From NCBI GenBank assembly GCA_017883215.1, contig JADGOA010000208.1, positions 1-6,649 on the forward strand: a stretch of DNA of 6,649 nucleotides, in the 5' to 3' direction. Source of the DNA: Thermoanaerobaculia bacterium. Lineage in GTDB: Bacteria; Acidobacteriota; Thermoanaerobaculia; Gp7-AA8. The notes below the pieces were generated by a model. That model had not been told where the DNA came from. It was given only the letters and a program-made list of their open reading frames with translations, and ran no database searches. The position numbers and the translations under genes are program-made. Shown here piece after piece: positions 1-6,077 of the stretch; positions within the stretch are counted from its first letter, which is position 1, and each line of letters begins with the position of its first letter.

Positions 1-1
1 T

Positions 2-334
2 GGCGCCGCGGTTTGGCGCCTGCGTTTGCTCGCAACGGTCCTTGCCGTTGCCGGTCAGCTCGGAATATCGGGCGCGTCGCTCACGCTGGCACGCGACGAG
101 TCCAGTGTCGTGTCGCACACCGAGCGCAGCGGCATCGACTTACATCGCGGGCACAACGAAGCGACCTGCGCGGCCTGCGCCGCTCTCTCGTTCCATGCCA
201 GTGTAAATCCCGTTGCGCCGCCGGTCCCGAGCCGGGACATCTCACGCCTGGTCATCGCTCAAAGTTCCGTTGACCGCATCGCCGGCGCACAAAACCACCC
301 CAACTCCTGCCGAGCACCGCCCAGAGAATCCTGA
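2..334 (+). CDS. small Cys/His-containing protein of unknown function, C-terminal part (5' end outside window)
   Basis: The reading frame is open from the window edge to a TGA at 332-334, so the gene probably begins upstream; the first start-like codon inside the window is a TTG at 26. About 110 residues are visible and codon third positions are GC-biased as in the neighbours, which supports real coding. The visible part begins with a hydrophobic stretch (about 2-75) that could be a signal peptide or membrane segment. A polar part follows with a possible metal-binding cluster: HxxH (143-154), CxxC (167-178) and a further His (194-196). The tail contains an RAPP motif (around 311-322). I do not recognise a named family; the layout loosely recalls small periplasmic or membrane-anchored proteins (DUF2946-like) found beside heavy-metal efflux genes. 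It lies 41 bp before the pump operon in the same direction and may be co-transcribed with it. A periplasmic metal-handling role is inference only. Confidence 0.6.
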   Translation, partial: GAAVWRLRLLATVLAVAGQLGISGASLTLARDESSVVSHTERSGIDLHRGHNEATCAACAALSFHASVNPVAPPVPSRDISRLVIAQSSVDRIAGAQNHPNSCRAPPRES

Positions 335-369
335 ACCTGTCGTTCAGTGGTTAGTCAAAATTCTCTGGG
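320..369 (+). promoter_or_regulatory. nested stem-loop overlapping the ribosome binding site of the outer-membrane factor gene
   Basis: CCCAGAGAAT (320-329) is exactly complementary to ATTCTCTGGG (360-369). Inside it, CTGAAC (331-336) pairs with GTTCAG (342-347) around a 5-nt loop, leaving a 12-nt bulge (348-359). The 3' arm contains the first three G of the Shine-Dalgarno GGGGAG (367-372) of the gene starting at 376. The 5' arm lies in the last codons of the upstream gene, whose stop codon (332-334) falls in the inner stem. No run of T follows, so it does not look like an intrinsic terminator. A likely reading is translational coupling: a ribosome reaching the upstream stop would melt the structure and free the ribosome binding site. 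The pairing is seen in the sequence; the function is inferred. Confidence 0.5.
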
Positions 370-375
370 GAGCTC

Positions 376-1680
376 ATGCATTTCACTCGGTCAACGATCG
401 CGCTGGCGTTCTTCGCTGGTGCGCTCCAAGCCCAACAACCTGTTCAAAACGCTCGAGCCGATTCCATATCGAGGCTCGGCGCGTCGCAGCCGCTCGATTC
501 GGCGAGACTGTCGCGTCGCGAAGCGATTGCGCTGGCGCTCGCACACAATCCGCAGCTCGAGATCGCCCGCGCCCAAATCGGGGAAGCCAAAGCCCGAAAG
601 GTAGAGGCGGTTTCGATTCCGGATCCGGCCGTGACAGCGTTTCTTGATCAGCAGCGAGGGATTTTCCGGTCCGGCATCGGCGGCCAGAAGAATGTCGGTG
701 TCGGCGTCCTCGTTCCGTTTCCGAACAAGCTCCGGCTTCAGGGAAAAATCGCGCAGTCGGACGTCCAGTCCGCGGAGCTTTCGTATCTGCTGCAGCGCCA
801 GCTTGTGGCGGCGCAGACGGCGGAGGCATATGACTCGCTCCTCGTCGCGCTCAAGCATCGCGCGGACCTGACTGATGCCGAGACGCTGGCGCGCGATTTC
901 CTCAAGAGAACGGAGGCGCGCTTCAACGCCGGGACCGCGGCAAAGCTGGATGTAATCAAAGCCACCGTCGCGGTCGCGCAGGCTTCGAATCAGCTGCTGA
1001 CCAACGCACTCGATGTGCAGAACGCGGGTTCGGCTCTCGATCGCTTGCTGGGTCGGCCGATTGGCGTCGCCGTCCTGCCCACTGATTCGCTTGTCGTACC
1101 CGACAGCCTTCCCTCGCTCGACCGTCTCGTGGCAGTCGGTCTGGCGGCGCGCCCCGAGCTGGCGTCGATAACGGCACAGCGACAAGGAGCGCGCGCCGCT
1201 ACGGCACTGGCCAAGCAGTTCTGGCTGCCAGATCTCACGCTCAGCGTCAACCGCGACTACAACCTGCCTGATCCCGCGCTTTTCTCGACCGGCCTGGCGT
1301 TCCCGCTCCCAGTCTTTTTCTGGCAGCATACCCGCGGCCAGATAGCTGAATCGAGCTTTCGCGAGCGGGAGCTTGCGGCGTCGGAGCGCGACCTCCGCGC
1401 GGCGGTGACGCAGGACCTTCGCGACTCCTACGCGACCGCGCGCATCGCGCTCCAGCAAGCGGTTTTCATCCGCGACCAGCTGCTTCCCTCAGCGCGCGCG
1501 GCTTATCGCGCCGCATCTGCGAGCTATACCCTCGGCGGATCGTCGGCGCTGGAGGTGCTCGATGCGCGCCGGACGCTGCTCGACGCCGAGAGTCAGTACG
1601 CCGACGCTCTCGCCGCGGCGAACATCTCGCGCTACGAGCTCGAGCGCGCGGTGAGCGTTCCGCTCGATACCATCAATTAA
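376..1680 (+). CDS. TolC-family outer-membrane factor of a heavy-metal RND efflux system (CzcC/CusC-like)
   Basis: A 434-residue outer-membrane channel subunit, a usual length for this family. It would form a trimeric barrel and periplasmic tunnel through which metal ions leave the cell. Residues 1-19 form a classical signal peptide with a predicted cut after LQA (residue 19). There is no lipobox cysteine, so it is probably not lipidated, unlike E. coli CusC. The mature chain shows the internal duplication typical of the family, with two OEP repeats at about 45-230 and 240-425. The matching helix segments contain FNAGTAAKLDVIKA (183-196) and YTLGGSSALEVLDA (384-397). Glycine-rich strands ending in LPVFFW near residue 310 fit the second barrel segment. 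The ATG at 376 is preceded by GGGGAG (367-372), partly held in a stem-loop. The adaptor gene follows after 10 bp, which places it first of the three pump genes. CzcC-like is a family-level name; the substrate cannot be read from this subunit. Confidence 0.93.
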   Translation: MHFTRSTIALAFFAGALQAQQPVQNARADSISRLGASQPLDSARLSRREAIALALAHNPQLEIARAQIGEAKARKVEAVSIPDPAVTAFLDQQRGIFRSGIGGQKNVGVGVLVPFPNKLRLQGKIAQSDVQSAELSYLLQRQLVAAQTAEAYDSLLVALKHRADLTDAETLARDFLKRTEARFNAGTAAKLDVIKATVAVAQASNQLLTNALDVQNAGSALDRLLGRPIGVAVLPTDSLVVPDSLPSLDRLVAVGLAARPELASITAQRQGARAATALAKQFWLPDLTLSVNRDYNLPDPALFSTGLAFPLPVFFWQHTRGQIAESSFRERELAASERDLRAAVTQDLRDSYATARIALQQAVFIRDQLLPSARAAYRAASASYTLGGSSALEVLDARRTLLDAESQYADALAAANISRYELERAVSVPLDTIN

Positions 1681-1690
1681 AGGTCTCCCA

Positions 1691-2860
1691 ATGCGAAACG
1701 ATGTTCTGACCAAATGCGGACGTTACGCGCGGCGGAGTCTCATTGTCGGCGCGACCGCGATCACAGCCTGCGCGCGGACCGACGCCAAGCCTCCGGAGGC
1801 CGACAGCGCCGCCGCGGGAAGCGACGCCGGTTTCACGATTCCAGCGGCCCAGCGTGCTCGACTCCATATGATACCGGTAGTGCTGTCCGTTTTCAGGCCG
1901 GTCGTATCGACGACTGGCACTGTTGCGTTCAACGGCGATCACTCGACGCAGGTGCTGTCTCCCGTCTCCGGCCCGGTGTCGCGGATTCTCGTTTCACTCG
2001 GGGCACAGGTTGCTCGAGGTTCCGCGCTCGCCACGGTCTCGTCCCCCGATTTTGCCGCGGCTGTCGCCGCTTTTCGCAAGGCGGAATCATCGAACCGACA
2101 GCTATCCCGAATCGCCGCGCTCGACGAGGAATTGTTCAAGACCGATGCAATCGCGCACCGCGATGTTGAACAGGCTCAGACGGATGCAGCGGCGGCTGCC
2201 GCCGACCGCGATGCTTCGCTCCAGCAGCTGCATGCGCTCGGTGTCGATGCCGCAACCATCGCTGCAATTCAGGCTGGGAAATCCGTGGGGCCGGTCGAAG
2301 CAGTCATTCGCGCGCCGATAAGCGGCACAGTCGTCGAAAAACTGATCAATCCCGGACAACTCCTCCAAGCGGGAACGACTCTGACCTTCACGATTGCGGA
2401 TGTGTCGTCCATGTGGGTGACGGCGAATGTGTTCGAGTCGGATCTGGCAGCCGTGCGCAAAGGCGCGAACGCCGCGATATCCACCGACGCCGGCAAATTC
2501 CCAGTCCCCGGGGTCGTCGACAACGTTGCGGATCTCGTCGATCCGAACACCAAGGCAACGGCGGTGCGGATTGTAGCGCCGAATCCGCACGGCATTCTCA
2601 AACGGGACATGTTCGTGCGAGTGGCGATCCAGGCGGATGCACAACAGTCCGGATTCCTGGTGCCGACCTCCGCGGTGCTCAGGAACGAAGAGAATCTTCC
2701 GTTCGTTTTCGTGGCACTCCCAACGGGAGGATTCAACCGGCGGCAGATCACGCTCGGCCCGCGCGTCGGAGATGGCTACCAGGTCCTGACCGGTCTCACC
2801 GCTGGCGACAAAGTGGTAACGGAAGGCGCGCTGTTCCTGCAGTTCGCGGAGAGTCAGTGA
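1691..2860 (+). CDS. czcB: RND efflux periplasmic adaptor (membrane-fusion) lipoprotein, CzcB/CusB-like
   Basis: A 389-residue adaptor that would bridge the inner-membrane pump and the outer-membrane channel. The N-terminus carries basic residues, a hydrophobic stretch and a lipobox ITA-C27, so the mature protein is probably lipid-anchored at Cys27. The two halves of the lipoyl/barrel-sandwich domain are visible: VLSPVSGPV (88-96) with a following GAQVARGSALATV stretch, and IRAPISGTVVEKL (206-218) with NPGQLLQAG after it. Between them, about residues 118-195, lies an Ala/Gln/Glu-rich helical hairpin. A beta-barrel domain follows from about 235 (MWVTANVFESDL) and a membrane-proximal domain from about 320 to the end. 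The mature N-terminus lacks the His- or Met-rich metal-binding stretch seen in some CzcB and CusB proteins. The ATG at 1691 has AAAGG (1679-1683) at good spacing, overlapping the stop codon of the previous gene. Its own TGA overlaps the GTG start of the pump gene by 4 bp, pointing to translational coupling. The symbol is family-level. Confidence 0.93.
   Translation: MRNDVLTKCGRYARRSLIVGATAITACARTDAKPPEADSAAAGSDAGFTIPAAQRARLHMIPVVLSVFRPVVSTTGTVAFNGDHSTQVLSPVSGPVSRILVSLGAQVARGSALATVSSPDFAAAVAAFRKAESSNRQLSRIAALDEELFKTDAIAHRDVEQAQTDAAAAAADRDASLQQLHALGVDAATIAAIQAGKSVGPVEAVIRAPISGTVVEKLINPGQLLQAGTTLTFTIADVSSMWVTANVFESDLAAVRKGANAAISTDAGKFPVPGVVDNVADLVDPNTKATAVRIVAPNPHGILKRDMFVRVAIQADAQQSGFLVPTSAVLRNEENLPFVFVALPTGGFNRRQITLGPRVGDGYQVLTGLTAGDKVVTEGALFLQFAESQ
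2848..2853 (+). promoter_or_regulatory. ribosome binding site that fixes the GTG start of the RND pump gene
   Basis: GGAGAG lies 3 bp before the GTG at 2857, inside the last codons of the adaptor gene. The GTG shares bases with the adaptor stop (GTGA, 2857-2860). No ATG lies in frame between here and the first membrane helix, and the family starts a short distance before that helix, so this GTG is the best start. Confidence 0.65.
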
Positions 2861-5800
2861 GCGCGCCAATAGATCCGGAGGGGCGGCAGCCGGTCGCTGC
2901 AAAATCGAATAGCGTCCATCGAATCGTCACGGCGGCGCTGGCGCAACCGATCCTCGTCACCGTTCTCACGATTGCTCTCGTCGTTGTCGGCTTGTGGTCA
3001 CTCTTCAGGCTGCCGGTCGACGCCTACCCAGACATTTCCCCGCCGCGCGTCGAGATCGTCACCCAGTGGCCGGGCCACGCAGCGGAGGAGGTCGAACGTC
3101 TTATCACGGTGCCGATCGAGACCGAAATGAACGGCTTGCCGGGCCTAAAGGTGATGAGGTCGGTCTCGCTGTACGGCCTCTCGAGCGTTCGTCTGACGTT
3201 TGGGGACGCCACCGACAACTACTTCGCCCGCCAACAGGTATTCGAGAGGCTCCCCGATCTTTCGCTCCCGCCGGGTGTGACCCCGGGAGTTTCACCGCTC
3301 TTCTCGCCGTCTGGATTGGTCTATCGCTATGTCGTCGAGAGTCCGGACCGCTCGCCGATGGAGCAGAAGATCATCCAGGACTGGGTCCTCGAGAAGCAAT
3401 ACAAGTCGGTCGCGGGTGTCGCGGACATGTCGTCGCTCGGCGGCCTGACAATGCAATATCAGGTCGTGCTCGATCCGACACGACTGGCCGGGGCGGGACT
3501 CTCCGTTCCGTCAGTCGCGGCGGCGTTGGGGGCGAACAATGGAAACGCCGGCGGAGGATTCTACTCCGAGGGTGGGCAATTCTATTATGTGCGCGGACTG
3601 GGCCGCCTTGAAACTCCCGACGACATCGGCAAGGTCGTGCTGGCAGTCCACAACGGTGTTCCGGTGCTGGTCAAGGATGTCGGAGAAGTCGTAATCGGGA
3701 GCGCGCCGCGCCTCGGGCAATTCGGATTCAACGACAACAACGACGCCGTAGAAGGCGTCATTCTGATGCGCACCGGGGAACAGGCGCAAACCGTCCTCAA
3801 GGCTGTGCAGGCGAAAACCGCCGAGCTGAACCGCTCGATCCTGCCAAAGGACGTGAAGGTCAAGCCCTTTTACGATCGGAGCGATCTGATCAGGCTCACG
3901 ACGCGAACCGTGGAGGCCAATCTCCTGCGCGGCATTCTGCTCGTGATCGTGGTGCTGATCTTTTTTCTCTACGACGTCCGATCGGGACTGATCATCGCCG
4001 TGACGATTCCTCTTTCGCTCTTCTTCGCGTTCATTTGCCTCGACCTTCGTCACATCCCCGCCAACCTTCTCTCGATCGGCGCCATCGATTTCGGATTACT
4101 CGTGGATGGCGCGGTGGTCATGGTGGAGAACATCCACCGCCGGCTTGCTCACCGGACGTCCGGCGAATCCATTCGCGACGTCATCGCCAATGCTGCGGGC
4201 GAGGTTGACCGTCCGATTGTCTACGCGAGAGCCGTGATCGTCGCGGGTTTCCTGCCGATCTATGTGCTGTCGGGCCCGTCAGGGCGGTTGTTCCGGCCGA
4301 TGGCGGACACCACGATCTTTGCGCTGATCGGCGCACTCCTCGTCACGCTCACCGTGATGCCGGTGCTGGCGGCGTGGGTGCTTCGCGGCGGCGTGAAGGA
4401 GAAGCGCAATCGCGCTTTCGAATGGATTCTCGCCCGGTATGAGCGGTCGCTCGATTGGGCATTGTCACACCGCAAGCAGACTGTCTTCGGCTCGATCGGC
4501 GTCTTCGTCGCATCGATGTTGATCACGGCGGGAATCGGCGCCGAGTTCATGCCACATCTGGACGAAGGCGCGTTGTGGGTGCGCGCGACGATGCCCTACA
4601 CGATCTCCTTCGAGGAGTCGTCGCGCATTGTTCCGCAGATCCGCTCAATTCTTCGCTCCTTTCCTGTGGTTACCGATGTAGCATCGGAGCACGGCCGGCC
4701 AGATGACGCCACCGATCCCACTGGTTTCTTCAACGCCGAGTTCTACGTCGGACTCAAGCCGTACAGCGAGTGGCACGGCGTGTTCCGATCCAAAGCCGAG
4801 CTCATTGAGGCGATAAACCGGAAGCTCACCGCGTTTCCGGGCGTGACGTTCAACTACACCCAGCCCGCCGAAGATGCCGTCGACGAGGCTGAGACCGGCC
4901 TCAAGAGCGCCCTCGACGTCAAGATATTCGGCCCGGACCTCAGCGTTCTGGAACAGAAGGGAAGCGAGATCAAGCGCGTGCTTTCGGGGGTCGCCGGGAT
5001 CCGGGAGCTCACGCTGGTACAGGAGCTGGGACAGCCCAGCCTCACCGTCGCTGTCGATCGCAACAAGATCGCGCACTATGGATTGAACGTCGCCGACGTG
5101 AATGGGCTGATCGAGGCCGCGGTCGGAGGAGCTGCCGCGACGCAGGTAGTGCAGGGCGAACGGCTGTTCGATCTCGTAGTGCGCCTCGCGCCCCAGTTTC
5201 GTGAGACGCCAGAACAGATCGGGAATATTCTGATCTCGACGCCGGCCGGCGGCCAGGTTCCACTCCGCGAGGTCGCCGACATTCAGATCTCGAATGGCGC
5301 CTCGTTCATTTATCGTCAGGACAATTCCCGCTACATCGGAGTTCAATACTCCGTGGAAGGGCGCGATCTCGCGAGCGCAGTGCAGGAGGCGCAGAAAAAG
5401 GTTGCGTCCAAGGTGGTGTTGCCTGGCGGGTACCGCATCATCTGGGGCGGAGAATACGAGGAATACACCGCGTCCAGGAAGCAGCTCGCCGTAGTCCTGC
5501 CGCTGACGCTCGTGCTGATTTTCGTCCTTCTTTTCGGGCTCTACGGAAACTTCGCGTTCCCGATTATCACGGTGGCTGGCGTGATCCTCTCGGCTCCGAT
5601 CGGCGGACTGCTCGCGCTCGCGATCACTCGCACACCGTTCTCGGTGTCGTCGGGAATCGGCTTCCTCGCGCTATTCGGAGTATCGGTGCAAACCGCGGTC
5701 GTTTACATCTCGTACGCCAACGAGCTCCGCCTGGCGGGAGCCGGGATCGTTGATGCCACTCGACGCGCGGCGCTGCTGAGGCTCAAGCCGATCATGATGA

Positions 5801-5985
5801 CGGCTCTCGTAGCGGCTCTCGGCCTGCTGCCGGCCGCGCTGTCGAGCGGCGTCGGTTCGGATTCACAGCGTCCGTTCGCACTGGTGATCGTGGGCGGCTT
5901 GTTCTCCCGACTTCTCATCAGCGTTCTTCTCATGCCCGTTCTGTACGTGATGGTCGCGAAGCAGGACGACCACCTGGAGGTCTAG
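2857..5985 (+). CDS. czcA: heavy-metal efflux RND pump (HME-RND), CzcA/CusA family, probably for divalent cations
   Basis: A proton-driven inner-membrane metal pump of 1042 residues, the normal CzcA/CusA length, with no break in frame. The RND plan is complete: TM1 at about 26-48; a first periplasmic loop to about 350; TM2-TM6 at about 356-508; TM7 at about 542-560; a second loop to about 870; TM8-TM12 to about 1035; and a short tail. TM4 carries DFGLLVDGAVVMVEN (411-425); D411, D417 and E424 have the spacing of the proton-relay residues D402, D408 and E415 of Cupriavidus CzcA. The second loop has an acidic GRPDD (613-617) with D620 and an NAEF motif (626-629). CusA's metal-binding methionines M573, M623 and M672 appear, by eye, to fall at V575/R576, N626 and E677 here, which argues against Cu(I)/Ag(I). 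Zn, Co, Ni or Cd is inferred. It starts at a GTG overlapping the adaptor stop, so the two are probably translated in fixed ratio. The same frame continues upstream to an ATG at 2413, but that extension is an overlap artefact. Confidence 0.96.
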   Translation: MSAPIDPEGRQPVAAKSNSVHRIVTAALAQPILVTVLTIALVVVGLWSLFRLPVDAYPDISPPRVEIVTQWPGHAAEEVERLITVPIETEMNGLPGLKVMRSVSLYGLSSVRLTFGDATDNYFARQQVFERLPDLSLPPGVTPGVSPLFSPSGLVYRYVVESPDRSPMEQKIIQDWVLEKQYKSVAGVADMSSLGGLTMQYQVVLDPTRLAGAGLSVPSVAAALGANNGNAGGGFYSEGGQFYYVRGLGRLETPDDIGKVVLAVHNGVPVLVKDVGEVVIGSAPRLGQFGFNDNNDAVEGVILMRTGEQAQTVLKAVQAKTAELNRSILPKDVKVKPFYDRSDLIRLTTRTVEANLLRGILLVIVVLIFFLYDVRSGLIIAVTIPLSLFFAFICLDLRHIPANLLSIGAIDFGLLVDGAVVMVENIHRRLAHRTSGESIRDVIANAAGEVDRPIVYARAVIVAGFLPIYVLSGPSGRLFRPMADTTIFALIGALLVTLTVMPVLAAWVLRGGVKEKRNRAFEWILARYERSLDWALSHRKQTVFGSIGVFVASMLITAGIGAEFMPHLDEGALWVRATMPYTISFEESSRIVPQIRSILRSFPVVTDVASEHGRPDDATDPTGFFNAEFYVGLKPYSEWHGVFRSKAELIEAINRKLTAFPGVTFNYTQPAEDAVDEAETGLKSALDVKIFGPDLSVLEQKGSEIKRVLSGVAGIRELTLVQELGQPSLTVAVDRNKIAHYGLNVADVNGLIEAAVGGAAATQVVQGERLFDLVVRLAPQFRETPEQIGNILISTPAGGQVPLREVADIQISNGASFIYRQDNSRYIGVQYSVEGRDLASAVQEAQKKVASKVVLPGGYRIIWGGEYEEYTASRKQLAVVLPLTLVLIFVLLFGLYGNFAFPIITVAGVILSAPIGGLLALAITRTPFSVSSGIGFLALFGVSVQTAVVYISYANELRLAGAGIVDATRRAALLRLKPIMMTALVAALGLLPAALSSGVGSDSQRPFALVIVGGLFSRLLISVLLMPVLYVMVAKQDDHLEV

Positions 5986-5990
5986 AAGTC

Positions 5991-6005
5991 GAACCGGTCC
6001 GGTTC
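5991..6005. other. short palindrome just after the pump gene, weak terminator candidate
   Basis: GAACCGG-T-CCGGTTC is a 7-bp perfect inverted repeat around one base, starting 6 bp after the pump stop codon. As RNA it could fold into a 6-bp GC-rich stem with a 3-nt loop. No T-run follows (the next bases are CATTAGATACG), so it is not a canonical intrinsic terminator. It could also be a protein-binding site or chance. Confidence 0.3.
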
Positions 6006-6029
6006 CATTAGATACGCCGATTCGTCAAT

Positions 6030-6077
6030 CTACTGCTGAATACTTCGATCAAACTACTGCCGATCACTTCAAATGAT
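6030..6077 (+). repeat. 24-bp imperfect tandem repeat running into the mgtE start
   Basis: Two adjacent units (6030-6053 and 6054-6077) both begin CTACTGC, then share GA and ACTTC at the same offsets; 14 of the first 17 positions match. The second unit runs into the start codon of the following gene at 6073. The surrounding spacer (5986-6072) is clearly AT-richer than the genes on either side. It may be an operator-like site or a small duplication; the sequence does not decide which. Confidence 0.4.

Noticed and set aside
1..20. TGGCGCC occurring twice (1-7 and 14-20)
   Set aside because: Short GC-rich coincidence inside an apparent coding region; no further copies or symmetry that would suggest a site.
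213..647. + strand frame crossing the gap before the outer-membrane factor
   Set aside because: It runs through the real starts and ends of two better-supported frames and yields a low-complexity Arg/Ser/Pro-rich product.
391..1458. 355-codon open frame on the - strand opposite the outer-membrane factor gene
   Set aside because: Antisense shadow of a GC-rich gene; the translation is Arg-rich and low in recognisable structure, while the + strand product is a clear TolC-family protein.
2413..2856. Upstream extension of the pump reading frame to an ATG at 2413 (would give a 1190-residue protein)
   Set aside because: The extension overlaps the adaptor coding region completely, is Arg/Gly-rich and unlike any RND N-terminus. 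The GTG at 2857 with GGAGAG before it gives the normal family length.
2102..2902. 266-codon open frame on the - strand opposite the adaptor gene
   Set aside because: Composition is Arg/His/Cys-rich, as expected from the antisense of GC-biased codons, and no family is recognisable.
4645..5346. 233-codon open frame on the - strand opposite the pump gene
   Set aside because: Antisense shadow over conserved RND periplasmic-domain coding; no independent support.
2857..5985. Calling the pump CusA (copper/silver)
   Set aside because: The TM4 signature is of the DFG...VDGAVV type and the three CusA methionines are not seen at the matching places.
5986..6072. A sigma70-type promoter for mgtE
   Set aside because: No hexamer pair with acceptable match and spacing could be found by eye; only AT-richness hints at a promoter.
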